Below, in pieces: positions 33,256 through 40,856 of a stretch of 64,000 bases of DNA. A program made the position numbers and the translations under genes. Positions within the stretch are counted from its first letter, which is position 1, and every line of letters starts with the position of its first letter. The stretch is from Microvirga subterranea. GTDB taxonomy: Bacteria > Pseudomonadota > Alphaproteobacteria > Rhizobiales > Beijerinckiaceae. The stretch is from positions 248,001-312,000 of the forward strand of contig NZ_QQBB01000006.1 in NCBI RefSeq assembly GCF_003350535.1, given 5' to 3'. Under the pieces are notes generated by a model. The model had not been told where the DNA came from, ran no database searches, and was given only the letters and a program-made list of their open reading frames with translations.

Positions 33256-35895
33256 TCACCGCAAACGGGCCGGGACCTCGGACAAGGCATCGATCCGGTG
33301 CCGCAGGTGCTGCACCAGCAGCTCCGCGCCTGTGGTCAGGCAATAGTCGTGTCCGCCCGGCACCTCGATCACCTCGAGATTGCCGCTCAGGCGACGCCAG
33401 GCGCGGCCGTCATGACTTGCCGAGTAGAAGACCACCGGGACGTCAAGCGGAGCCGGAAGGTAGCGGGCCATTGCGACCGTGAAGGCTTGCCGTCGGAACG
33501 ACGGGGGCAATCGATCGTCCGTGTTGACCACGACGTCATGCGCTTTGGCGAGGAACTCGCCGGGCGACATCTTCAGGACCCGCTCGAGCCGTCCGAGTTG
33601 ATCGTAGATGCGGGCGAGGCGTTGCGGCGAGACGTGGTGCTGTGCCAGTCGCAGGATCGTTCGCATCATCGGCCGCGCGCTCACCGTCGGCGGGTCCACC
33701 ATCGCAACCATCTCGACCCTGTGTCCCGCCGCCATGAGCAGGCGCGCGGCCTCGAAGGCCACGAGGGCGCCGTTGCACTGGCCTCCGAGCAGGAACGGCC
33801 CGCTCGCCTGCCGCTCCAGGATGTGAGGCAGCCGGTCGGCCGCCATCGCTTCGATGGACGACGGAATCGGCTCGCCGTGCAGGCCGTGCGGATCGATGGT
33901 GATGATGGGATGATCCGGCCCAAGGAGATGCACCATGCGCCGGACATAGAAGCCGCCGCTGGCGAAGTCGCCGTGAAAGAAGAACAGCGGCGGCCTGTCC
34001 CCGTCCGTGTGGAACTGAAACACAGGCGCGGGAGGTGCAGCCGCCTGTGCGGCGATGCGCGGCATGAACCGGCGAATGGTCTCCGCTTCGAACATGATCG
34101 TTTCGGGCAGAGGGTGACCGACGAGGCGTTCCGCCTCGATGAGCATTTCGGTCGCCAGGAGCGAATCGCCGCCGCTCTCGAAGAAGTCGTCGTCGACGGT
34201 GAGGGCCTCCGACTTCAGCAATCGTCTCCACAGGCGCAGAAGGTCGGCCTCGAGATGAGATGATGCCGGGCGTCCAGGCGGCGCGGCGTTGGCGCGGCCT
34301 TGTGGGCCGATCATCTCCGTCAGTCGCCGGCGCTGCACCTTCCCGGTCGTTCCCTTCGGCAAAGCGTCGAGGACGAGGATTCGGTGCGGAATTTTGAACG
34401 AAGCGAGGTCTTGCTGAAGGAAACGACGCAGCTCCGCGGGCGTCGTCCGTGCGCCCGGGTGCAGCACCACTGCGGCCGCAACGTCCTCGCCAAGACGTGG
34501 GTGCGGGACCGCGAAGGCGGCCGCCTCCGCGATGTCGGGATGACGCAGGAGCGCGATGTCGATCTCGCCGGGAGCGATCTTCTCGCCGCCGCGGTTGATC
34601 TGCTCGCTCAGGCGACCGTGGAGGGACAGGAACCCGTCATCGTCCAGGCTCCCGATGTCCCCGGTGCGGAACCAGCCCCGCACGAAGGCGGCGCGGTTGA
34701 GATCGGGGGCGTCGAGATAACCCTGGATGACGGTCGGCCCGCGCACCCAGATCTCGCCCTTTAGGCCCGGCGCAACCGGTTCTTCATCCTCGCCCATGAT
34801 CGCAAGCGTGCCCGGACAGGGACGGCCGCAGGTGCCGGGCCTGCTTGCGCCGGGAGGTGGACAGTTCGCGGCAATCTGTGCGGCTTCGCTCGAGCCGTAA
34901 TGTTCGAAGACAGGCACGCCGAGAACGGCCTGCAGATCCTCCCGCACGTCGTCGGGCAGCTTCGCGCCGCCGGAAATGAGCAGGCGCAGCGTGTGGAGGC
35001 TCTGCACATCCGCGATCCCTTGTGTGGCATCCAGCAATGCCCGATGCAGGGTCGGCCCCGCCGACAGCCAGGTAGGACGCAATGCGTCGAACCACTCAGG
35101 CAGATCGAGATGCCCGGCATTTGCCGGAAGAGCGATGCTGCCGCCCGTGACCAGCGGCGTAAAGACCGTCACCTTCAGACCGTGAGAATAGAAGGGTGGG
35201 GATACGCTGAGGCAGCGGTCGCGCGGGGTTAGCCCGAACCAAGCCTGCATCCGCATCGCGGCCGCCAGCATGTTGGCATGGCTGAAGGGGATCAGCTTGG
35301 GCTGCGCCGTGGTGCCCGAGGTCTGCAGGATGAAGGCGGGAGCGTACGGGTCGGGCTCCTCGTCCAATGCCGGAGCGCCGATAGCCGGGATGTCGAGCGC
35401 GAGGCCGAGGCGGTGCCATCCTGCGGGCGCTGCCTCGATGAGGGCGACGCCGTGCTGCTCCGCAATGGGGCGGATTACTTCGAATCTGTCATGCGGCAGG
35501 ACCAAGGCGCTCAGGTGTAGGCGGCCGAGCCTCTGATCGATCTCGGCCTCGGTCAAGCGAGGGTCGAGCGGCACGGCGACCGCACAGCAGGAGAGGGCCA
35601 CGATGCCGAGAACGGCCTCGGGCCCGTTCGGCATCATCACGCCGATCCGGGCCTCGCGATCGAATCCGGCATCGCGGAGATGCCGGCGCACGGTGTCGAT
35701 CTGGCGTCCTAAGTCGCCGTAGGTGAGCGGCGCGGAGGTGGAGCAGACGATCGCGGGCTCGCGCGAAAAGAGGTACGCGTTCCGTCGGATCGCCGCCCCC
35801 AAGGTGAGAGGAGCATCGGGCTGATCCTTGTCGTCGCGCAAGTTGCCTGCGATGCCGGCGCCGCGATTCTCGAACGTCTTGCTCTGTCGAAGCAA
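33256..35895 (-). CDS. free-standing adenylation-carrier-thioesterase (A-T-TE) synthetase
   Basis: An 879-residue, three-domain enzyme. The adenylation domain (about 25-530) has the ATP loop ILQTSGTTAQPKL (about 190), FEHYGSSEAAQ, and GWFRTGDIGSLDDDGF. A carrier domain (about 550-620) has the phosphopantetheine serine in FFESGGDSLLA (about 577). A thioesterase (about 635-870) has GGQCNG in place of GxSxG, so the nucleophile would be Cys (about 707), with the closing histidine in VPGGHDY. There is no condensation domain. SPPFYSHGL in the adenylation core resembles acyl-CoA-ligase-type domains and lacks the usual Asp for an alpha-amino group, so the substrate is probably a non-amino carboxylic acid. 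The start is TTG 35895 with GGAGG 5 bases upstream. Confidence 0.88.
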   Translation of the reverse strand: MLRQSKTFENRGAGIAGNLRDDKDQPDAPLTLGAAIRRNAYLFSREPAIVCSTSAPLTYGDLGRQIDTVRRHLRDAGFDREARIGVMMPNGPEAVLGIVALSCCAVAVPLDPRLTEAEIDQRLGRLHLSALVLPHDRFEVIRPIAEQHGVALIEAAPAGWHRLGLALDIPAIGAPALDEEPDPYAPAFILQTSGTTAQPKLIPFSHANMLAAAMRMQAWFGLTPRDRCLSVSPPFYSHGLKVTVFTPLVTGGSIALPANAGHLDLPEWFDALRPTWLSAGPTLHRALLDATQGIADVQSLHTLRLLISGGAKLPDDVREDLQAVLGVPVFEHYGSSEAAQIAANCPPPGASRPGTCGRPCPGTLAIMGEDEEPVAPGLKGEIWVRGPTVIQGYLDAPDLNRAAFVRGWFRTGDIGSLDDDGFLSLHGRLSEQINRGGEKIAPGEIDIALLRHPDIAEAAAFAVPHPRLGEDVAAAVVLHPGARTTPAELRRFLQQDLASFKIPHRILVLDALPKGTTGKVQRRRLTEMIGPQGRANAAPPGRPASSHLEADLLRLWRRLLKSEALTVDDDFFESGGDSLLATEMLIEAERLVGHPLPETIMFEAETIRRFMPRIAAQAAAPPAPVFQFHTDGDRPPLFFFHGDFASGGFYVRRMVHLLGPDHPIITIDPHGLHGEPIPSSIEAMAADRLPHILERQASGPFLLGGQCNGALVAFEAARLLMAAGHRVEMVAMVDPPTVSARPMMRTILRLAQHHVSPQRLARIYDQLGRLERVLKMSPGEFLAKAHDVVVNTDDRLPPSFRRQAFTVAMARYLPAPLDVPVVFYSASHDGRAWRRLSGNLEVIEVPGGHDYCLTTGAELLVQHLRHRIDALSEVPARLR

Positions 35896-35907
35896 ATAGT
35901 CCTCCGC

Positions 35908-35926
35908 GAAAACAGGAATTGTTTTC
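35908..35926 (-). promoter_or_regulatory. hairpin directly upstream of the ribosome-binding site of the A-T-TE gene
   Basis: GAAAACA-GGAAT-TGTTTTC, perfect 7-base arms with a 5-base loop. On the minus strand it ends immediately before GCGGAGG and the TTG start at 35895. It could be an operator, or an mRNA hairpin that protects or tunes translation. Confidence 0.5.
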
Positions 35927-35987
35927 TGAGCAGGTGCACGCGCCGGTAAAGATCACGGAAACGTGAGGTTGCGAGATCAGGCTGAAG

Positions 35988-36004
35988 AAAACGGCCACCG
36001 TTTT
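35988..36004. promoter_or_regulatory. second inverted repeat upstream of the A-T-TE gene
   Basis: AAAACGG-CCA-CCGTTTT, perfect 7-base arms with a 3-base loop, about 95 bases before the A-T-TE start. Its placement in the divergent promoter region fits an operator for a regulator encoded elsewhere. Confidence 0.45.
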
Positions 36005-36187
36005 GTAGTTCCTCAAAGGGGCTATTGGTCGCCGAAAGGGGTAGGAAAGCCGACGCATCGGAGGCATTCACAACAGCAAAGGTCGCGCTCCACGACAAGG
36101 CCTGGAAATGGTGCGGCTCTTGAAGGCGCCTTGGTCGGACAAACGTCCTATTCGTCTTCCCTCTGCCGAAGCCCCGGCGGCCCAAAC

Positions 36188-36212
36188 GGAACGATGGCTT
36201 TCCGCATCCGTT
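36188..36212 (+). promoter_or_regulatory. consensus EcfG general-stress promoter of the DUF2382 gene
   Basis: GGAAC (36188-36192), 16 bases, CGTT (36209-36212): an exact EcfG match. Expected transcription start is near 36219, about 19 bases before ATG 36238. The upstream ATG at 36211 would fall inside the promoter, so 36238 is the start. Confidence 0.7.
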
Positions 36213-36237
36213 GGATGTTCCAACCTGGACCGATCCC

Positions 36238-36678
36238 ATGACAGATTCACCCTCCCGGAAGGGCCTTCCCGACGACAGTGTTCTGCCTCTTGTCGAGGAA
36301 ACGCTGCGGGTCGACGTGCATGAACGCGTGAGCGCGCGTGTGCGCGTGAGAACCGCCACCGACGTCGTGCAGGAGCTCGCCCGTGCCGACCTGCGAAGTG
36401 AGACCGTCGACATCACCCGGGTCCCGGTCGACCGACCGGTCGATGCGCCGCCGGAGATCAGGACCGAGGGCGACGTCGTGATCGTTCCGGTCGTGGAGGA
36501 AGTCCTCGTTGTCGAGAAGCGGCTGGTGCTCCGGGAAGAGCTCCATATCCGCCGCAGTGTCACGACGGAGCACGTGGAGATGCCCGTGAACCTACGCCGG
36601 CAGCAGGCCGTCGTCGAGCGCCTGGCGGCCGACGAAGCAGGTTCCGAGGAAAGTTCGTCGCAAGAAACGCAGGACTAG
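36238..36678 (+). CDS. DUF2382 (YsnF/AvaK) domain stress protein
   Basis: A 146-residue acidic protein made of one DUF2382 domain: VLPLVEETLRVDVHERVSAR, later VDITRVPVDRPV, IVPVVEEVLVVEKRLVLREE and RRSVTTEHVEMPVNLRRQ. The repeated VVEE...V.KR..... strands are the family signature. DUF2382 proteins are general-stress proteins of unknown biochemical role. It lacks the N-terminal YflT-like module found in the related gene at 37209. Driven by a consensus EcfG promoter. Confidence 0.88.
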   Translation: MTDSPSRKGLPDDSVLPLVEETLRVDVHERVSARVRVRTATDVVQELARADLRSETVDITRVPVDRPVDAPPEIRTEGDVVIVPVVEEVLVVEKRLVLREELHIRRSVTTEHVEMPVNLRRQQAVVERLAADEAGSEESSSQETQD

Positions 36679-36764
36679 ATGTCATCCGACAAGCGCGGCC
36701 GGAGGAACCCCGAAAGCGGTCGCACATTGAGACCCTGTACCTACGAACAACGGGAGATTCATCC

Positions 36765-37130
36765 GTGCGCCTCGCTTTCGCGACATTGGCGACGCTGTCG
36801 GTTCTGACCACAGCGGCCATCGCTCAGACCAGCACCCAACCCACGACACCTCAATCATCGACGACTGCGCCGTCAGGCAACGGCACGGGCTCGTCGAATC
36901 CGGCCGTCACGGTGAAGCCAAAAGGCAGTCCCGAGAGCACCGGCTCCCTCGAACCAGGCGCCAACAGCTTCACGGAAGGACAGGCGCGATCCCGTATCGA
37001 AGCGCAGGGTTTCACGAACGTGACCGATCTGCGCAAGGACGATCAGGGAATCTGGCGCGGCAAGGCCATGCGCAACGGCGCCTCGGTGAGCGTCGCGATC
37101 GACTACCGCGGCAACGTTCAGGCGCAGTGA
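36765..37130 (+). CDS. small exported PepSY-like protein
   Basis: A 121-residue protein starting at GTG 36765 after CGGGAG. The signal peptide MRLAFATLATLSVLTTAAIA is cleaved before QTSTQ. A Ser/Thr/Pro/Gln-rich linker (about 21-65) leads to a C-terminal fold of about 50 residues: NSFTEGQARSRIEAQGFTNV, then ending DYRGNVQAQ. This is the helix-plus-strands pattern of PepSY-like domains, thought to modulate peptidases or bind envelope partners. It sits between two DUF2382 genes and probably shares their stress role. Confidence 0.75.
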   Translation: MRLAFATLATLSVLTTAAIAQTSTQPTTPQSSTTAPSGNGTGSSNPAVTVKPKGSPESTGSLEPGANSFTEGQARSRIEAQGFTNVTDLRKDDQGIWRGKAMRNGASVSVAIDYRGNVQAQ

Positions 37131-37208
37131 CGCACGCACCTCTCGACCGACGAAATCACGCAGCAGGGACAGGGCATAACCCGGTCCCCAGAATCAAGGA
37201 CTTTCTCC

Positions 37209-38339
37209 ATGGCCGATAAAACCATTACGTCGTTCTTCGACAACTACGACGATGCAGCCGACGCGGTTCGCCGACTCGAATCCGCCGGCATTCCGCGAAG
37301 CGACATCAGCCTGATCGCCAACAATGAGGGCGAACGCTATTCCTCGCATGCGAAGCGCACCTGGGACGAGAACAGCCGCTTCGACGACGACGATCATGAC
37401 GGCGCCGCGACCGGTGCGACAGTTGGCACGCTCGCCGGCGGCGGCGCAGGACTGCTGGCGGGCCTCGGCATGCTGGCGATCCCGGGCTTCGGTCCGGTCG
37501 TGGCGGCTGGCTGGCTCGTGCCCACGCTCATCGGCGCCGGCGCGGGTGCTGCGATCGGCGGCCTTGCCGGTTCCCTGGTCGATGTAGGCGTGGACGAGAA
37601 CGACGCTCATGCCTATGCGGAGGGCGTGCGTCGCGGCGGCGCGCTGGTGACGGTGCGATCGAGCGAAGAGAACGTCACGCGCATCGTCGGCATTCTCGAT
37701 GACGAAGGTACGGTCGACTTCGAGGAGCGCCAGAGCACGTGGCGTTCCGAAGGCTGGACCGGCGGCACCAGCGCGGGCATTCCGGCTGCCGGTGTGATGT
37801 CCGGACGCGATGCCTTGGCGGGACGGAGCGCAATGGCTGCGAGCGACGCCGAGACCGGACCGGACTTCGCGGCCGGCAGCGCTGCAACGCGCTCGGCCGG
37901 CGTCTCGACCTCGGGTCGTGACTCGCTCGCCGGCGCAACAGGCCGCGACGAGGTCATCCCGGTGGTCGAGGAGGAGCTTCATGTCGGCAAGCGCGACGTG
38001 AGCGGCGGCCGCGTGCGCATCCACTCCCATATGGTGGAGCGCCCCGTTCAGGAGCAGGTGAACCTGCGTGAGGAACGTGTGCACGTGGAGCGGCGCCCGG
38101 TCGACCGCCCCCTGAGCGATGCCGACGCAGCCTTCCGGGATCGGACGATCGAGGCCGAGGAGCGCCGCCAGGAAGCCGTCGTCTCCAAGGAGGCCCGCGT
38201 GAAGGAGGAACTCGTCGTTCGCAAGGACGTGGATCAGCGCACGGAGACGATCTCCGACACCGTGCGGAGCACGGAGGTCGACGTGGAGGACGAGCGCCGC
38301 AACGGTCTCAACAGGTCCGGCACCACCGACCGTCGCTGA
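37209..38339 (+). CDS. YsnF-type stress protein: general-stress-protein-17M-like domain plus DUF2382
   Basis: A 376-residue two-domain protein. Residues about 5-150 are the YflT/GSP17M-like part: TITSFFDNYDDAADAVRRLE, then a Gly/Ala-rich hydrophobic stretch of the glycine-zipper type (GGGAGLLAGLGMLAIPGFGP). DAHAYAEGVRRGGALVTV follows. The C-terminal half is DUF2382 (VIPVVEEELHVGKRDVSGG; RVHVERRPVDRPL). A variable linker joins them. B. subtilis YsnF is the namesake. The glycine-zipper part may touch membranes. It combines the modules found separately at 36238 and 57139. Confidence 0.9.
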   Translation: MADKTITSFFDNYDDAADAVRRLESAGIPRSDISLIANNEGERYSSHAKRTWDENSRFDDDDHDGAATGATVGTLAGGGAGLLAGLGMLAIPGFGPVVAAGWLVPTLIGAGAGAAIGGLAGSLVDVGVDENDAHAYAEGVRRGGALVTVRSSEENVTRIVGILDDEGTVDFEERQSTWRSEGWTGGTSAGIPAAGVMSGRDALAGRSAMAASDAETGPDFAAGSAATRSAGVSTSGRDSLAGATGRDEVIPVVEEELHVGKRDVSGGRVRIHSHMVERPVQEQVNLREERVHVERRPVDRPLSDADAAFRDRTIEAEERRQEAVVSKEARVKEELVVRKDVDQRTETISDTVRSTEVDVEDERRNGLNRSGTTDRR

Positions 38340-38948
38340 TCGCGCGGCATTGCCGAATGAAAGAGGGCCCGGGGCGCATAGCTCCGGGCTCTTGTTTCCA
38401 TCAAGGTCGCAGAGCCGCCGGTGGGTCCTCAAGCCAGCGAGGGTTTTCGACATCGAATCCACCGCGACAATCTCCGGGAGCCTCATGGCGGCATGGCACT
38501 CGGCATGATGGATCGACGCGTGGCACTCAGTCCTGAATTTCGCCTGCCGCCCAACGGTTTCGGCCAGTTTTCGGCCCTGATGTCCACAGCCGTTACAGTA
38601 TTCGCGTATATTTTTTCTTCCTGGTCATTCGACTTAATGAAATCGGATTAGAGAGCAGAGTCTCTTCTGGTCTGAAAACCGGTAGTCGGCACGGCTATCC
38701 TATCGAGCGGCCCGGCATTGCTGATCAGGATTTTCCGTCTTCTCCACCAGCGTTTTAAGGGGCGCCGCCAAGCCGTCTCACCCTCCGCCGAAGACGTAAC
38801 ACAGGATCTCACCCGAAAGGAGGAAAGACTGCTCCGAAGAGCCGGATCCGGGAATGCTTTGGACTTGACGTATCGTAAGCTGCCTTTTCTGCGCCACATC
38901 CGGCTTCTACCAAAACGCTCGATCCAAAGGTCAATCCGCGAGGCTTTC
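38340..38948. other. 609-base gap without a supported gene
   Basis: After the terminator at 38362-38392 the sequence is comparatively A/T-rich near 38595-38660. Open frames at 38421-38651 (plus) and 38648-38950 (minus) have no domain, ribosome site or convincing composition. The frame of the helix-hairpin-helix gene stays open back to 38718, so a longer N-terminus is possible but not supported. Confidence 0.5.
38362..38392 (+). terminator. terminator after the YsnF-type gene
   Basis: AGAG-(GG)-CCCGG pairs with CCGGG-CTCT across an 11-base loop, with a two-base bulge on the left arm, and is followed by TGTTT. It lies 22 bases after the stop codon. Confidence 0.6.
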
Positions 38949-39629
38949 ATGCAGATTGGTGACCTTCCTCGGGCTCACAGCCCTGTCGATCACGGCGGCG
39001 GTCTTCCGCTCTGGGGCCGCTTCGTCGTTCTGGTGAGCATCGCCGTCCTGGCCGGATGGCTGGTTCTGCCTCCGCCCGGCGACGAGCCCGACGCGCAGGT
39101 CGCCTCGACGATCCAACCCTCCGGCGCCGGTCTGATGACGACCTCTCCGCCGCAGCCGGCCGCACCGGTCCGCGCAGCGATCGCGCAACCTCCAAAGATC
39201 GACCCGCCGAAGGCCTATCCCAATCCCGTCGTCGCGGAGCCCGTTGCCGCCGCGTCCGTGCCCATTCTCGAGCCCGCCGACATTCCGGCCTATACGGGCA
39301 GCACCCCGGCGGCGGTTCCGGCCCCGCCGAGGGAGGAGCCCAAGGTCGTGAAGGTTCCGGAATCCGAGCCGGTGCCGCTCCGGACCCAGGTCGCGTCTGC
39401 GGGCGATGTGGCGGGCGTCCCACCGGTCGCCGCGGCCGTGCGGCCGCCTGGTCTCGTGGACCTCAACGCAGCCTCCGTGCAGGAGCTGAACTCGCTGCGC
39501 GGTGCCGGCCTCATCGGCAAGGCGATCGTGCGCGGACGGCCTTATCGCGCGGTCGACGACCTCCTGAAGAAGCGGATCGTCAACCGCTCTCTCTTCGCCC
39601 GCATCAAGGACCAGGTGAAAGTGCGCTGA
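38949..39629 (+). CDS. membrane-anchored protein with C-terminal helix-hairpin-helix domain
   Basis: A 226-residue protein. A single transmembrane helix (FVVLVSIAVLAGWLVL, about 30-45) is followed by a long Pro/Ala/Glu-rich region (about 50-165). The C-terminal ComEA-type helix-hairpin-helix (VDLNAASVQELNSLRGAGLI, then GRPYRAVDDLLKKRIVNRSL) completes it. Such domains bind DNA without sequence preference, or mediate protein contacts. The architecture (TM, Pro-rich spacer, HhH at the periplasmic end) resembles DNA-uptake ComEA but is not proof. GAGG stands 5 bases before ATG 38949. Confidence 0.8.
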   Translation: MQIGDLPRAHSPVDHGGGLPLWGRFVVLVSIAVLAGWLVLPPPGDEPDAQVASTIQPSGAGLMTTSPPQPAAPVRAAIAQPPKIDPPKAYPNPVVAEPVAAASVPILEPADIPAYTGSTPAAVPAPPREEPKVVKVPESEPVPLRTQVASAGDVAGVPPVAAAVRPPGLVDLNAASVQELNSLRGAGLIGKAIVRGRPYRAVDDLLKKRIVNRSLFARIKDQVKVR

Positions 39630-39723
39630 CCGGGAGGCGCTTCGCCCCGGGGACGCATGGAACCGCCCAGTCGGAGGAGCCTTATACCAAGGCAAATCTT
39701 CCGTTCGTCCCGAAGGGCCCATT

Positions 39724-40845
39724 GTGACTGAGAACGTTCATGACACGCGTCGAACCGGCGCGAGAGCTTTCGGCGCGGAGCGAGGGCACGGGGCCGGTGC
39801 CTCCGTCGCCGTCGTCACCGGTGCTTCGGCGGGGATCGGCCGCGCCGTCGCGGTGGCGTTCGGCCGGGACGGGTGGCGCGTGGCCCTGATCGCCCGCGGG
39901 CGCGAGCGGCTCGCGAGCGCCGCCCGTGATGTCGAGGCGGCCGGCGGAACAGCTCTCGTGATCGAGGCCGACGTCGCCGACGCGGCCAGGATCGAGGCGG
40001 CGGCCGCGCAGGTGGTCGAGACCTGGGGGCGCATTGACGTCTGGGTCAACAACGCCATGGCGTCCGTGTTCGGCCCCGTCACCAGCCTGACGCCCGATGA
40101 GATCCGCCGCGTCACCGACGTCACCTATCTGGGGCAGGTCCACGGCACGCTGGCTGCCTTGCGCCACATGCGAGCGCGCGACGCAGGAACGATCGTGCAG
40201 GTCGGCTCTGCGCTGAGCTACCGCTCCATTCCCCTGCAGTCGGCCTACTGCGCCGCAAAGGCCGCCGTGCGCGGTTTCACGGATTCGCTGCGCAGCGAGC
40301 TGCAGCACGAGAACAGTCGCGTCCGCCTCACGATGGTGCAACTCCCGGCCGTCGATACGCCGCAGTTCGACTGGGCGCGATCCCATTTGACGCGGAGCCT
40401 GCAGCCTGTTCCGCCGATTCATGAGCCGGAGCCGGTCGCGGACGCGATCGTGCGTGCCGCACGGGACGCGCCGCGGGAATATTGGATCGGCGGTCCCACC
40501 ATCCAGGCGATCCTCGGGACGATGGTGGCGCCGGGGCTCCTCGACCGCATGATGGCGCGAAGGGCCTGGGACGGGCAGATGACCGACGACCCGGCACGGC
40601 CCCGCGAAGGAAATCTGTTCGATGCGCCTCCCGGCGACCCGGGTACGAGAGGGCGGTTCGGCGCAAGGTCACGCAGGCGCGTGATGTCGGTCTCCGGCAC
40701 GACCGCCCGTGGCGTGCTGGCCGCGACAGCGCTGGGCTGCCTCGCCGGCGCCGTCATGGCTGCGTGGCATCTCGGCGCCAGGCAGGCCAAGCCTGCGGAC
40801 CGACGGCTGGCGGACCGAGAACGCGCCGCCCGGATGATCGGTTAG
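39724..40845 (+). CDS. short-chain dehydrogenase/reductase with C-terminal membrane helix
   Basis: A 373-residue SDR starting at GTG 39724. The NAD(P) loop TGASAGIGRAVA (about 33-44), WVNNAMAS, catalytic Ser in VQVGSALSYRS and YCAAKAAVRG (Tyr-x3-Lys) are all present. A further 120 residues follow the Rossmann domain, including a charged linker and a hydrophobic helix near the end (GVLAATALGCLAGAVMAAW), so the enzyme may be membrane-tethered. The GH13 gene begins 11 bases later, so they form one operon. Substrate unknown. Confidence 0.9.
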   Translation: MTENVHDTRRTGARAFGAERGHGAGASVAVVTGASAGIGRAVAVAFGRDGWRVALIARGRERLASAARDVEAAGGTALVIEADVADAARIEAAAAQVVETWGRIDVWVNNAMASVFGPVTSLTPDEIRRVTDVTYLGQVHGTLAALRHMRARDAGTIVQVGSALSYRSIPLQSAYCAAKAAVRGFTDSLRSELQHENSRVRLTMVQLPAVDTPQFDWARSHLTRSLQPVPPIHEPEPVADAIVRAARDAPREYWIGGPTIQAILGTMVAPGLLDRMMARRAWDGQMTDDPARPREGNLFDAPPGDPGTRGRFGARSRRRVMSVSGTTARGVLAATALGCLAGAVMAAWHLGARQAKPADRRLADRERAARMIG

Positions 40846-40856
40846 GATCGCGGGGC

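Larger units (their letters stand above)
35896..36237. other. 342-base divergent regulatory region
   Basis: No gene is supported here. It holds two perfect inverted repeats close to the A-T-TE gene (35908-35926 and 35988-36004) and an EcfG promoter for the DUF2382 gene (36188-36212). Base composition is richer in A/T between about 35905 and 36020 than in the flanks. Confidence 0.6.

Noticed and set aside
36704-36728. GGAAC upstream of the small PepSY-like gene as a third EcfG promoter.
   Set aside because: At 16 or 17 bases the sequence is CATT or ATTG, not CGTT; no match to the -10 element.
38421-38950. Possible small genes in the 609-base gap before the helix-hairpin-helix gene.
   Set aside because: Weak composition and no ribosome site; the A/T-rich part looks more like regulatory DNA.
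39659-39683. GGAAC before the SDR gene at 39724 as an EcfG promoter.
   Set aside because: The -10 position reads CCTT, which lacks the conserved G.
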